From Elephas maximus indicus (lineage: Eukaryota > Chordata > Mammalia > Proboscidea > Elephantidae), in NCBI RefSeq assembly GCF_024166365.1, contig NC_064843.1, forward strand, positions 58,552,532 to 58,616,531: a stretch of DNA of 64,000 nt. The letters are read 5' to 3'. Shown here piece after piece: positions 20,721 to 32,680 of the stretch. The notes beneath the pieces were generated by a model that saw only the letters and a program-made list of their open reading frames with translations, was not told the origin of the DNA and did no database searches. Every line of letters begins with the position of its first letter. Positions within the stretch are counted from its first letter, which is position 1. The translations under genes and the position numbers were made by a program.

Positions 20721-22907
20721 TGGGCATTAGAGCGAAAGACAGATGCTAAAAGGCTAGCACCAACAGTTTTTTCCTGGATACAATCAGCAAAGTAAACAAG
20801 GACTGCCTTTATCACCCTGTACGTCAGCGCTGTTTAGAGCCGCGCACATGCAGTCCATGACACTTCCTCGAGTGTTCTGAAAACGCTGAGGCTAGACCAG
20901 AGACCAGGAGAGAGGGATCACCTTAGTAACTGTTTTCTACCCTCTGGAGGCCAGCGGGAGAGGGGACACACAAGGGACATTGGGCAAAAACCTAGGCTTG
21001 CCTCCTGGGGCTGCCAACTACTACCTGTGTAACTCCCTACTGACCAGTTGACATTTGGAGCCTTCGCTTCCTCAGGTAAATACGGGTAGGAACATCTCAC
21101 TGCCTCACAGTGTCATCATAAGAACCAACCATGAGCCTGTATGTCACAAGGCTTTGTAAACTGTAAAAAGCTGTATAAATAAAGCAGATGCTGTGATACT
21201 CCCTGAGGTTCGGCATGAAGAAGTGGGCCTGAAGAGGCAAGGCTTAGGGTAAGGAAGAACAGTGGTATGCGTCTTAAACACTGGGCAGCTTGCAAAGTGG
21301 GATGGAGCCAGCCAGTTGTAAGACACTCATGAGGAGGCAGGTCCATTGGCCTCTCCTGCACCTTCCAATTCCAGGATCCTCTGATTTGTCACCAGGGGCA
21401 CCATCAGCCAGGCCTCCCTGTATGGCCCCTCAGGTGTCACTCAGGTGATAGATAGACTCAACTGAGAGGGCTCCGCCCCCTTCTGGTGTCGTTTTTTTTT
21501 TTTGCTGAATGCTCCTCAGCAAAGAATTCCAAGTCCCTGTAACTGACTAGGAATCCCAGCTGCCCAGACAGCAGCCATCACAGGGGTGGAAACGTTTTGT
21601 CAGCTGTTAGCTACACACATGTGACCTGACTTGCAAGGCCCAGTTTGGGGTCTCTGCTCTGTGAAGCTTGCTGAGCACCCTCAGCGGTCTTCTGCCTCCC
21701 ACCCACAGTATTGAGGTGGGCCTCTGCTTAGAGTATTCACCTCATCCATTTGCATAGCCTTCTCCCCCACTAGACTGCAAGCAAGGATCCAATTTTATAT
21801 TTCCTCTGGCCCCAGTGCCGTGCTGGTTAGCATAGCAAACACTGTCATGCCCCATCCATTTTCCCTCACCATTTGCTGTTCCAAACGATGGCTTTGTATT
21901 AAGCACCTGAGATTTTCTGCCTGAAAGTTTTCTCTGGCTGCAGGGTGGGCCAAAATCCATGGAGTTAACACCCCTGGGAGCAACACTTAACCAAAAAAAA
22001 AAGGAGCAGGAGGAAAAACACCTCAGCTTCCTCACCCCTTGGGTGCAACAACTCTGAGGCCTGGTCTACATAGTGCCCAGAGTTCCCCAGCAGGACTGAG
22101 CCCCGGTTGCCCACATCAGTAACCAACTCACTAAGGCATCCCATATTGGCTTTCTTCTCCCAGTTTCACTTCCCCACGACCTCATCGCTCTTCTTGCGGT
22201 CACCTTCCAAATAAACTACTTGTGTCAGAGTTGCTTCTGGAGGAACCCAAGCTAAGACAGTGGGTTAGTTAGTTGACTGGATGTATGGATGAGTATGACT
22301 AACTACAGAGGAAGAGATGGAATCCAGCTTGCCGGCTGCCCCCGGCACACGCTGCTGCTTCACACCCAACAGCTCCAGCACAGGAAGAAGCTCTTCTCAG
22401 CTGTCCCCACCATCCTGCTATTTGTCATCCCATCCATCTGCTGTCCCTATGAAACACCCACATCAGCTAAAATGGTACATTGGGCTTGGAATCGGCTGAG
22501 GAAAAGTCAGGACGATGGTATAAAGGAAAGAACCAAAATAGGAACTATGTAGACCATGGCAGCTCTTTGCATAGAAGCAGAATTCCCAGAGCAGGGGAGG
22601 CCTCTGGTTGGGGAATTGTTATGTAGTGGAGTTGGGGGGGTCGCTATGAGTCGGAATTGCCTCCATGGCGGTGTGTTTAGAGTGGGGAGGATGGTGGGGC
22701 AGGGGCCTTCCCTGAGCATCAGTGCTGGGCCTTAGATGTGCAGTTGGCCTCTATCCATCTCCACTTGGTACTTGCATGCTCTTCCCTTCTTCCTCCATCA
22801 GCCTTTGTATCAGCTGTTGCTTCTAGCTCCCTCTGAGGGAACAGGGGAGGGGAGATTCTCCAAACCTAGAACCAGGTTGGTTTGTTTGAGGTTGCCTGTG
22901 GCTAAGA

Positions 22908-23118
22908 GGGTATCCCTGGGTGGTACAAACAGTTCTTAGGTTATCTGAAAGTAGGTTGGCAGTTCGAGTCTACCCAGAGGTGCCTCAGAAGACAGGTTTA
23001 GAGATCTGCTTCTGAAAAAGCAGCCATTAAAATCCTATGGAGCACAGTTTTCTACTCTGACGTACATGGGGTCAAGCATGAATCAGAACTGACTCAATGG
23101 TAACTGGCTGCTGGTGTT
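22908..23118 (+). repeat. AfroSINE, CCTGGGTGGT variant
   Basis: It starts TATCCCTGGGTGGTACAAAC, has B-box GCAGTTCGAGTCTACC, the GAxCTGCTTCTGAAAAAG segment, and TGAATCAGAACTGACTCAAT near the end. Same variant as 27838, 42430 and 57790. Confidence 0.8.
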
Positions 23119-23357
23119 TAAGTGTTTATCTGTTAATTTTCCAATCATGAGTTCAATAAAAATTTGTGGGTTCTCATGACTAAAGTCAGTTGTAGGATAT
23201 ACCTCATGGAACAATGTGCCCTTATAAGCTAGGGATTTTTCTCAGAGGAAAAGGGTCATTCTAATACCAAAGCTATTTTGATCTTGGAAGATTGGGTATT
23301 TATATATGCATTCATTCAACATGTATTTATCGAGTTGATTAGTCAAATGTGTTGCTG

Positions 23358-24401
23358 TTAGGTGTCATTGAGGTGGTTCCGACTCATTGAAACCCTGTGT
23401 ACGACAGAACAAAACACTGCCCAGTCCTGTGCCATCTTCACAATCGTTGTTATGCTTGAGCGCATAGTTGCAGCCACTGTGTCAATCCGTCTCATTGAGG
23501 GTCTCCCTCTTTTTTGCTGACACTCTACTCTAACAAGCATGGTGTCCTTTTCCAGGGACTGGTTCTTCCTGAAAACACGTCCAAAGTATGTGAAGCAAAG
23601 TCTCCCCATCGTTGCTTCTAAGGAGCATTCTGGCTCTGCTTCCAAGACAGATTTGTTTGTTCTTCTGGCAGTCCATGGTATATTCAGTATTCTTCCCCAA
23701 CACCATAATTCATAGGTGTCAGTTTTTCTTCTGTCTTCCTTATTCATCGTCCAGCTTTCACATGCATATAAGGCGATTGAAAACACCACGGCTTGGGTCA
23801 GGCGCACCTTAGTCCTCAAAATGACATCTTTGCTTTTTAACACTGTAAAGAGATCTTTTGCAACAGATTTGCCCAGTGCAATGCATTGTTTCATGTCTTG
23901 ACTGCTGCTTCCATGGGCATTGATTGTGGATCCAAGTAAAACGAAATCCTTGACAATTTCAATCTTTTCTCCATTTATCATCGTGTTGCTTATTAGTCCA
24001 GTTGTGAGGATTTTTGTTTTCTTTATGTTGAGGTGTAATCCATACTTAAGGCTGTGGTCTTTGATCTTCATCAGTAAGTGCTTCGAGTCCTCTTCACTTT
24101 CAGCAAACAAGGTTGTCTCAATTGCGTATTGCAGGTTGTTAATGAGTCTTCCTCCAATCCTGATGCCACATTCTTCTTCATATAGTCCAGCTTCTCGGAT
24201 TATTTGCTCAGCGTACAGATTGAATAAGTATGGTGAAAGGATACAACCCTGACTCACACCTTTCCTGATTTTAAACCATGCTAAAAGTCTTTTTAAACAG
24301 AACCTTGTTCTGTTCAAATGACTGCCTCTTGGTCTAAATACAGCTTCCTCATGAGCACAATTAAGTGTTCTGGAATTCTCATTCTTCACGATGTTATCCA
24401 T
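23358..24401 (-). pseudogene. RTE reverse transcriptase core and C-terminal domain (dead)
   Basis: A 347-codon open frame. Its first residues come from an RTE region with indels; from about residue 45 it is plainly RTE reverse transcriptase: FKIRKGVSQGCILSPYLFNLYAEQIIREAG, the catalytic box changed to LQYAIETTLFAESEED (YADD lost), LNIKKTKIL, LLGSTIN, and the C-terminal block YELWCWGRILNIPWTARRTNKSVL, GRVFRKxxSLEKDTM and RPSMRRIDTV. These blocks are standard for RTE-clade enzymes. The long frame reflects chance survival after decay, not selection. Confidence 0.9.
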
Positions 24402-24586
24402 AATTTGTTATGATCCACACAATCGAATGCCTTTGTATAGTCAATAAGATCCCTGGCTCCATGTACTCTTCTGAATCTGGCTTGAATTTCTGGCAGTTCC
24501 CTGTCAATGTACTGCTGGAACCGTTTTTGAATGCTCTTCAGCAAAATTTTACTTGCATGTGATATTAATGATATTGTTTGATAATT

Positions 24587-25048
24587 TCAGCATTCTGTTG
24601 GATCACCTCTCTTTGGAATGGGTACAAATATGGGTCTCTTCCAGTTAGTTGGCCAAGTAGCTGCCGTCCAAATTTCTTGGTATAGATGAGTGAGCACTTC
24701 CAGCACGGCGTCTGTTTGTTGAAACACCTGAATTGGTATCCCGTCAATTCCTGGGGCCTTGTTTTTTGCCAGTGCTTTCAGTGCAGCTTGAACCTTTTCC
24801 TTCAGTGCCATCAGTTCTTGATCAAATGCTACCTCCTGAAATGGCTGAATGTCGACCGATTCTTTTTGGTATAGTGACTTTGCATATTCTTTCCATCTCC
24901 TTTTGGTGTTTTCTGCATCATTTAGTATTTTCTCAGTAGAATCCTTCAATATTGCAACCCAAGGCTTGAATTTTCTGTTCAGTTCTTTCAGCTTGAGAAA
25001 TGCCAAGGATGTTCTTTCCTTTGGTTTTCTATTTCCAGGTCTTTGCAC
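24587..25048 (-). pseudogene. RTE reverse transcriptase N-terminal part (fragment)
   Basis: A reverse-strand frame with LNDAENTKRRWKEYAKSLYQ, NKAPGIDGIPIQVF and PTNWKRPIFVPIPKRGDPTEC, the early RT motifs of RTE LINEs. It ends in frameshift before the catalytic region. Confidence 0.85.
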
Positions 25049-25410
25049 ATTTCATTATTTTACTTTGTCTTCTCAATCTGCACTTTGAAATCTTCTATTC
25101 AGCTCCTTGACTTCATCATTTCTTCCTTTTCCTTTAGCTACCCTACATTCAAGAACAACTTTCAGAGTCTCTTCTGACATCCATTTTGGTCTTTTCTGTC
25201 TTTTTAATGACCTCTTGCTTTCTTCATGGATGACGTCCTTGATGTCATTCCACAGCTCATCTGGTCTTCAGTCATTAGTGTTCAATGTGTCAAATCTATT
25301 CTTGAGGTGGTCTCCAAATTCAGGTGGGATATACTCAAGGTTGTACTTTGGCTTTTGTGGACTTGTTCTAATTTTCTTCAACTTCAGCTTGCATATGAGC
25401 AATTGATGGC

Positions 25411-25848
25411 CTATTCTGCAATCGGCCCTTGGCCTTGTTCTGATTGATGATATTGAGTGTTTCCATCGTCTCTTTTCACGAATCTAATCAATTTGATTCC
25501 TATGTATCCCATCTGGTGAGGTTTACAGGTATAGTCACCATTTATGTTGGTGAAAAAAATTGCAATGAAGCAGTTGTTGGTCTTGCAAAATTCTATCATT
25601 TGATCTCCAGCATTGTTTCTATCATCAGGGCCATATTTTCCAACTACAAATCCTTTTTTGTTTCCAAATTTTGTATTCCAGTCGCCAGTAATTATCAATG
25701 CATCTTGATTGCATGTTTGATCAATTTCAGACTGCAGAAGTTGGTAAAAATCTTCAATTTCTTCATCTTTGGCATTAGTGGTTGGTGCATAAATTTGAAT
25801 AATAGTCATAATAACTGGTCTTCCTTGTAGGCGTATGGATATTATCAC
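25411..25848 (-). pseudogene. RTE endonuclease domain fragment
   Basis: A reverse-strand frame with QLLQSEIDQTCNQDALIITGDWNTKFGN, the GDWN motif of the apurinic-type endonuclease of RTE LINEs, followed by GKYGPDDRNNAGDQMIEFC. Broken on both sides. Confidence 0.85.
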
Positions 25849-26849
25849 TGACAGCTTGGTACTTTAGGATAGATCTTGAAATGTTCTTTTTGACAATGAA
25901 GGTGATGCCATTCCTCTTCAATTTGTCATTCCTGGCATAGTAGAACATATGATTGTATGATTCAAAGTGGCCAAATACCAGTCCATTTCAGCTCACTAAT
26001 GCCTAGGACATCAATCTTTATGCATTTCATTTTTGACAGTTTCCAATTTTCCTAGATTCCTACTTTGTGCATTCCAGGTTCCGATTATTAATGGATGTTT
26101 GCAGCTGTTTCTCCTCATTTTGATTCATGCCATATCAGCAAAAAATGTCCTGAAAGCTTGACTCCATCCATGTCATTAGGGTCGACTCTACTTTGAGGAG
26201 GCAGCTCTTCCCCAGTCATCTTTTGAGTGCCTTCCAGCCTGACAGGCCTATCTTCAGGCACTATATCAGGCAGTGTTCCGGTGCTATTCATAAGGCTTTC
26301 AGTGGCTGGCTCTTATTGAAGCTCTACATAAGTACAATTCCTAGTGTTGCCAGGACATGGATTGTTTTAATATAATTCCTAAGAATATACATTTCCATTT
26401 CATGAGACTCTCTAGAATTAGGTGTTTAAGTATTGCATTTTAACTTAATTAATCAGTTCGTTACTACCTAAACCATATATTAAGTTTTCCATGACCGGGT
26501 GGAGACATTCGAAACATGAAAGACAATTTCTATATGCTATGAAGTATATTTTTTAATCTGTACAAGTAACCTCACACTTACCTCAATAAATATTGACTGG
26601 TTAAAAAAACAACAACAAAGAAGTCAAAAAATCAAAGACACCCCCAGCTGAACTTATCCTTATTCGTTTATCCCTAAATTTATAGATGAATCTTAGGGAG
26701 TTGACATTTGGCAAGCACTTGTTTCTTGTTTTGTCGTTTATAATATTCTTTGCTGTTTAAACACTTCTAAATTTTATGCAGTCAAAATAAAGTATTTTTT
26801 TGTTTGTTTTTTTGTAAGGGGAAAAAAATATTGAGCACCTATTTTGTGG

Positions 26850-27060
26850 TAGACACTGTTCTAAACTTTAGGAATAAAGCAATGAGTAAAACAATTCCCC
26901 ATCTCACGGAGATCACACTCTAGTGGGGGAGATGGCAGTAAACAAAAAGGTGTAAATGTCAGAAAGTGTAAGTGCTGTGAAGGAAAAGAAAACAGAGTTA
27001 GAGGGGCTGCAACTGGAGCTGGGGTGGTCAGCGAAGATGTTCCAGTCACCTACTACCGTC
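26850..27060 (+). repeat. Unassigned ancient mammalian repeat
   Basis: TATTGAGCACCTATTTTGTG, CACTGTTCTAAACTTTAGG and CACACTCTAGTGGGGGAGAT recall a widespread old mammalian interspersed repeat, but I cannot assign the family. A related tail-like text appears near 63600-63710. Confidence 0.4.
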
Positions 27061-27544
27061 TGAAAACCCCCCAGAACTCGGTGACTTAAAACACCAACCA
27101 TGTTATTATCTCTCAAGGTTCTATGGACTCAGCTAGGTAGTACTTCTGCTCCACACAGACTTTCACTGGGGCTGCAGACACTAGGCTGTAGACTACTTTC
27201 ACTAGGCTGTAATATCCAAGATGGCTTACTTACGGGGGTCTTGGCAGGGAAGGCTGAGCTCAGCTGGAATGTTGGGACAACTGAGCCGCTCTCCATGTAG
27301 GAGTGTGTTTGAAAGAAAGGTCACTGTGGTTGGAGCTGAGCAAGCAAAGGGTAGACAGGTGAGCAATGGGCTCAAGAGACAGCTAGGGGACAGACTACCA
27401 TGGCTCTGCAGGCCACAGAAAGGGATGAGGGAGTTATTCTTGGTGGATGGAAAGCCTAGATGTGGCATGACATGCAGATGTCACCTGCTCTCGATGCTGC
27501 TTCTGAATTCTGAGTGGAGGGCAGAGACTCCCTCATCTCCAAGA

Positions 27545-27735
27545 TCACCCTGTTTATGTGCAGCGTTCTTGCCCTGGCCCTCCCTGTTTCCCCGCTCTAT
27601 TCAATGACTTCTCCATAGCTGTTAGCATCCCCTACATACTCAGTATTTTACTGATTTATCCTAGTTATTGTCTGCCTTCTCCCACTAGAATGTAAAGTCA
27701 AAGCAAGCAGGGGTTTTTGTCTGTCTTCAGGCCCG
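27545..27735 (+). repeat. L2 LINE 3' fragment (source of a local duplicate)
   Basis: It contains TATTTTACTGATTTATCC, TAGTTATTGTCTGCCTTCTC and CCACTAGAATGTAAAGTCAA, the layout of the L2 3' end. A closely similar 165-base stretch recurs inside the LTR at about 30278-30445. Confidence 0.7.
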
Positions 27736-27837
27736 CAACTAATACCTGTTGTATGAATGAAGAAATCTCTCAATCTCTGCAGCCCCAGCTGGGTCTAACA
27801 CAGTGTTTGATGCAGAAGGAGCACCTAATAAATGCTG

Positions 27838-28036
27838 GTAGTTCCAGAGTGGTGCAAACAGCTAACGCACTCAGCTGCTAACTGAAAGGTTGGAGGTTGG
27901 AGTCCACCCAGAGGCACCTCGGAATAAAGGCCTGGTGATCTACTTCTAAAAAATCAACAGTTTTACTGGAACACAGTTCTACTCTGACACATGAGGTTGC
28001 CATGAGTTAGGATCGACTTGATGGCAATTGGTGGTA
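27838..28036 (+). repeat. AfroSINE, CCTGGGTGGT variant
   Basis: Sense copy with GTTCCAGAGTGGTGCAAAC, GGTTGGAGTCCACCCAGAGG, the ATCTACTTCTAAAAAATCAA segment, and GTTGCCATGAGTTAGGATC near the end. Confidence 0.8.
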
Positions 28037-28120
28037 GTAAGTGCTGAATTAATTCAGCAACAGTAAATTTCATAGCACCACTCTGCTTATCCCAAATTCG
28101 TTTTCTAGGCAATGATATAT

Positions 28121-28287
28121 CAAGTAAAGGTCTAATTTCTAAAATACATAGAAAACTTCAAGAACTCAACAACAAAAAGACAAATAATTCAATTAAAAAT
28201 GGGCAAAGGACACGAATAGACACTTCACCAAAGAGGACATTCAGACAGCCAACAAACACATAGAAAGATGCTCATGATCATTAGCCA
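28121..28287 (+). mobile_element. L1 ORF2 3' region, left part
   Basis: GATATATCAAGTAAAGGTCT, AAATAATTCAATTAAAAATG, GGGCAAAGGACACGAATAG, and GAAAGATGCTCATGATCATT are typical of L1 ORF2 just before its end. The element stops at 28287 and resumes at 29149 beyond an RTE and a SINE. Confidence 0.8.
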
Positions 28288-28989
28288 TTGTTGCTGTTGT
28301 TGTTAGGTGCCATGAAGTCGGTTCTGATTCATAGCAACCCTGTGTACAACAGAACGAAACACTGCCCAGTCCTGCACCATCCTCACAATTGTTGTTATGC
28401 TTGAGCTCATTGTTGCAGCCACTGTGTCAGTCCATCTCATGGAGGGTCTTACTCTTTTTCACTGACTCTCCACTTTATCAAACATGATGTCCTTCTTCAG
28501 GGAGTGATACCTCCTGACATGTCCTAAGTATGTAAGATGTAGTCTCACCATCCTTGCTTCTAGGGAGCATTCTGGTTGTACTTCTTCCAAGACAGATTTG
28601 TTTGTTCTTCTGGCAGTCCATGGTAAATTCAATGTTTTTCTCCAATACCACAATTCAAAGGCATCAATTCTTCAGTCTTCCTTATTCATCGTCCAGCTTT
28701 CACATGCATAGGAGACTATTGAAAACACCATGGCTCAGGTCAGGTGCACCTTAGTCTTCAACTCTTTGCTTTTCAACACTTTAAAGAGGTTCTTTACAGC
28801 AGATTTGCCCAATGCAATGAGTCTTTTAATTTCTTGACTGTTGCTTCCATGGGCATTGATTGTGGATCCAAGTAAAATGAAATCCTTAACAACTTAAATC
28901 TCTTCCCCATTTATCTTGATACTGCTTATTTGTCCAGTTGTAAGGATTTTTGTTTTCTTTATATTGAGGTGTAATTCATATTGAAGCCC
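28288..28989 (-). mobile_element. RTE LINE 3' fragment inserted in L1
   Basis: It begins TTGTTGCTGTTGTTGTTAGG, runs through AACCCTGTGTACAACAGAAC and AGACAGATTTGTTTGTTCTT, and breaks off in TTTATATTGAGGTGTAATTC. It is a 5'-truncated antisense RTE of about 700 bases, interrupted by stops. Confidence 0.9.
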
Positions 28990-29148
28990 ATTAACCTGTT
29001 GCTTTCGAGTTGATTCCAACTCATAGTGACCCTATAGGACACAGTAGAACTGTCCCATTGAGTTCCCAAGTAGTGCCTGGTGGATTTGAACTGCTGACCT
29101 TTTGATTAGCAGCTGTAGCACTTAACCACTTTGCCACCAGGGTTTCCT
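28990..29148 (-). repeat. AfroSINE at an RTE/L1 junction
   Basis: Reverse-complement copy: AACCTGTTGCTTTCGAGTTG, CATAGTGACCCTATAGGAC and terminal CACCAGGGTTTCC. Flanking TGAAGCCCATTA and TGAAGCGCATTA suggest a 12-base target duplication made from the RTE/L1 boundary. Confidence 0.85.
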
Positions 29149-29430
29149 GAAGCGCATTACAGAGATGCAAATCAAAATCACAATGAAACACCACCTCACT
29201 CTGATGGCACTGATAAATACAAACAAACAAAACCCCCCAGAAAATAACAAATGCTAGCGAGGATATGTGGAGATTGGAACCCTTATCCACTTCTGGTGGG
29301 ATTGTAAAATGGTACAACCACTTTGGAAAATGGTATGGTGCTTCCTCAAAAAGCTAGAAATAGAAATGCCTTATGATCCAGCAATCCCGTTCCTAAGCAT
29401 ATACGTTAGAGATATAACAAAATTCACTTT
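29149..29430 (+). mobile_element. L1 ORF2 3' end, right part
   Basis: It continues the L1 interrupted at 28287: ATGCAAATCAAAATCACAAT, CTTATCCACTTCTGGTGGGA, CACTTTGGAAAATGGTATGG and ATGCCTTATGATCCAGCAAT, then decays near 29430. Confidence 0.8.
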
Positions 29431-29825
29431 CCAGAAAGCAATTATCCAGGGAAAACAAAAAGAAAAAAGGCCTTCAAAGCAGCCAAAATACTTGCGTGAA
29501 TCTTCGCGTACAATAGGTTACAGGACAGCTCTTCACTCACTCACCATTCTAAGGTGCTGGATAAGCCAGTTATCAAGCAACTGTAGACTGGAGAGCCATA
29601 GACTAAAAGGGATAGAGGCCATGACAGGAAAACACAAGGATGATAAGGAAAAAACCAGCAAGCAGAGGCAGAAACTCACACTGCAAAGAGAGGGGTTCAG
29701 AGTTGAGCAAGTGGGGCTGCCCTATGCAGAATAAACAGGCCCACAAACTATCCCTACAGATGTCTAACAGTAGGGGGTATTTATATTGACAGCTAAGTCA
29801 CTTTCAAAGATCAAATCATGATCAC

Positions 29826-30478
29826 TCTCTTAGTTATCTAGTACTGCTATAACAAATACCACAAGTGGATGGCTTCAGCAAAGAGAAATTTATTCTCTCA
29901 CAGTCTAGGAGGCTAGAAATCCGAATTCAGGGTACCAGCTCCAGGGGATGGCTTTCTCTCTCTGTCAGTTCTGGGGGAAGGTCCTTGTCATCAATCTTCC
30001 CCACTACAGGAGCTTCTCAGTGCAGGGAACCCAAGTTCGAAGGACTCGCTATTCTCCCGGCTCTTGTTTCTTGATGGTATGAGGGCCTTCTCCTCTCTGC
30101 TTGATTCTCTCTTTTATGTCTCAAAAGAGATTGACTCAACATACAATCTAATCCTGTAGATTGAGTTCTGCCTCATTAGCATAACTGCTTCTAATGCTGC
30201 CTCATTAATATAGAGGTAGGATTTACAACATATAGGAAAATCACATCAGGTCACAAAATGGTGGACAACCACACAATATTGTTTACGTGGCAGCATCCTT
30301 GCCCTGGCCTTCCTTGTGCACCCCTCTCTATTCGATGACCTCTCTATAGCTGTTAGTACCCTCTACATACTCTATATTTTACTGATTCATCCTAGTTATT
30401 GTCTGCTGTCTCCCACTAGAATGTAAAGTCAAAGCAGACAGGGATACACATTTTGCAGGGACACAATTCAGTCCATAC
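29826..30478 (-). mobile_element. Solo LTR, MaLR-like, carrying an L2-derived patch
   Basis: Same family as 20219-20720: CTCTTAGTTATCTAGTACTG at the start and ACACAATTCAGTCCATACCA at the end. Instead of the usual segment GGAATCATGGCCTAGCCAAG near its end, it has about 165 bases (30278-30445) that match the L2 fragment at 27556-27715. Confidence 0.8.
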
Positions 30479-30546
30479 CAATCACTGTCCTCTGTTTAAG
30501 ATGAGGAAGTACACATGTTTAAGAAAGACTTTCATTCAAAATAATA

Positions 30547-31342
30547 AGCCATAGGGGTGGGGGTTTGGGGACCATGGTTTCAGGGGACATCTAAGTCAAT
30601 TGGCATAATAAAATCTTTTAAGAAAACATTCTGCATCCCACTTTGGAGAGTGGCATCTGGGGTCTTAAACACTAGCAAATGGCCATCTAAGATGCATCAA
30701 CTGGTCTCAACCCACCTGGAGCAAAGGAGAATGAAGAACACCAAGACACAAGGTAATTATGAGCCCAAGAGACAGAAAGGGCCACATAAACGAGAGACTA
30801 CATCAGCCTGAGACCAGAAGAACTAGATAGCGCCTGGCTACAACTGACAACTGCCCTGACAGGGAACCAGCAGAGAACCCCTGAGGGAGCAGGAGAGCAA
30901 TAGGATGCAGACCCCATATTCTTGTAAAAAGACCACACTTATGGTCTGACTGAGACTAGGGGGACCCCGGAGGTCATGGTCTCCAGACCTTCTGTTAGCC
31001 CAAGACAGGAACCATTCCCAAAGCCAACTCTTCAGACAGGGATTGGACTGGACTATGGGATAGAAAATGATACTGGTGAAGAGTGAACTTCTTGGATCGA
31101 GTAGACACATGAGACTATGTGGGCAGTTCCTGTCTGGAGGAGAGATGAGAGAGCAGCTGGGGTCAGAAGCTGGCCAAATGGACACGAACACAGAAAGTGG
31201 AGGGAAGGAGTATGCTGTCTCATTAGCGGGAGAGCAACTAGGAGTATATAGCAAAGTGCATATAAATTTTTGTATGAGAGACTGACTTGATTTGTAAACT
31301 TTCACTTAAAGCACAATACAAATTTAAAAATAATAATAAAGA
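30547..31342 (+). mobile_element. L1 3' UTR copy (afrotherian L1 family)
   Basis: The blocks ACCATGGTTTCAGGGGACAT, AGACAGAAAGGGCCACATAA, AGCCTGAGACCAGAAGAACT, CAACTCTTCAGACAGGGATT and GTAAACTTTCACTTAAAGCA follow, in order, the reverse complement of the L1 tail at 52992-53760. It ends in an A-rich stretch (AATTTAAAAATAATAATAAA). Sense orientation, 5' truncated within the 3' UTR. Confidence 0.85.
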
Positions 31343-31578
31343 GACAATAGCATAGTGGGCAGGTACCCACCCTGTTATTAAGCACAAACCCTGGCCCAGT
31401 GCCTTCCAAGACTTCGCCTCCTTCCCTACAGTGGCAGCTTCTTCTGACTGTCCATGGACTCTCCTTCCTGACTCCCCACCTTCTATACTGGAGGGCCTGG
31501 GGTGCTTCTCATCCCTGAAATATGATTTCATCCACCTTCATGGCTTCAAAAATTTGCCATGTCCCCCTCCCCCGCAAA

Positions 31579-31740
31579 AAACTAAACCCACTGCCGTCGA
31601 GTCGATTCTAACTCATAGCGACCCTATAGGACAGAGTAGAACTGCCCCATAGGGTTTTCAAGGAGCACCTGGTGGATTTGAACTGCTGATCTTTTGGTTA
31701 GCAGCTGTAACACTTAACTAGTACACCACCAGGGTTTCCT
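31579..31740 (-). repeat. AfroSINE
   Basis: A well-preserved reverse-complement copy: AAACCCACTGCCGTCGAGTC, CATAGCGACCCTATAGGACA and terminal CACCACCAGGGTTTCC. Confidence 0.9.
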
Positions 31741-32129
31741 GCCATGTCCCATAACCCTCAAATTCCCATCTCCAGCTTAGACCTCGCCCTTGAACGCCAA
31801 CTGCACTCAGCATGTCCCTGTGCTGTGACTTAGGTGTCTTATGAGCAGTGTGATGGGATCCAAAATCTAAACCTGAGGACCTGATTCCCACATCCCTCCC
31901 CACCTTGCTCCTCTCCCAGCCACTCCCACCTCAGTAAATGGCCCCTTGGTTCTCCCAGTTACTGCTCAGACCAACAATTTTGAAGTCGTTCTTGACTCTT
32001 TGTCTCATAACCAGGATGACCATTTAATGTATTATATAAACTGGAACTGTCCCAGACAAATGAGGCACTATGGTCTGCCCATAACCCACGTCTAGTCCAT
32101 TAGCTAACCCACTTAGCTCTATCTTTAAA

Positions 32130-32680
32130 AACACAACCACTTCTCACCACCTCCTACACCGTCATCCTGTCCAAACACCATCATGTCCTGCCAGTGTTAT
32201 TGCAATGGCCTCCTAACTGTTCTTCCTGCTCCCACCCTCGCCACCCACCTAAAGTATATTCCAACAGCAGCCAGAGTGAGCCCATTAAGATGTAAGAGAG
32301 AGCGTGCCACCCTTCTTTACAGAACCCTTGATGGTTTCTCAGCTCACTCAGGAGCAAAGCTGAATTGAAGCCTTTACAGGAAGCTGCAGTGGGGCCTGCT
32401 CCCCGGCCTCTCCCCTGGAGCTTTGGTTACAGTCTCCCATCGTGCTCTTAACTCCGCTGAAGCTCCACTGGTGGTCCTGCCCTTCAGATAAGTCAGACAC
32501 ACGCCCCCTTGCTGCCTTTGCCTTCGCCATTGCCCTGCCTGGACACTTCCCTCACCTTGCTCAGGTCACACTTCCCTGACCCCCCTGTAAAATGACAGCT
32601 GTCTCCACCAACATGAGCACCACCTCATTCCAGCCCCCCGGCCTTATGTGGCAGAACTGTTTTCTAAAAATCGCCCTGGC
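32130..32680 (+). repeat. Unassigned ancient LINE-like repeat
   Basis: The phrases GTATATTCCAACAGCAGCCAGAG, then CTTTACAGAACCCTTGATGG and CACCTTGCTCAGGTCACACTT are widespread in mammalian DNA and L2-like in style, but I cannot assign the family firmly. Quoted phrases mark the region only. Confidence 0.35.

Larger units (their letters stand above)
23351..26325 (-). mobile_element. RTE (BovB-like) LINE, nearly full length, defective
   Basis: An antisense RTE of about 3 kb with the usual order: endonuclease (reverse-strand frame 25848-25411, with LIITGDWNTKFGN of the AP-endonuclease fold), reverse transcriptase N-terminal part (25048-24587, ending TNWKRPIFVPIPKRGD), and RT core plus C-terminal domain (24401-23358, with KGVSQGCILSPYLFNLYAE). 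The frame is broken into at least three pieces. The catalytic YADD motif reads YAIE (reverse strand near 24130), so this copy cannot encode an active enzyme. The 5' boundary is set where similarity to the second RTE copy ends. A fossil LINE, not a host gene. Confidence 0.9.
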
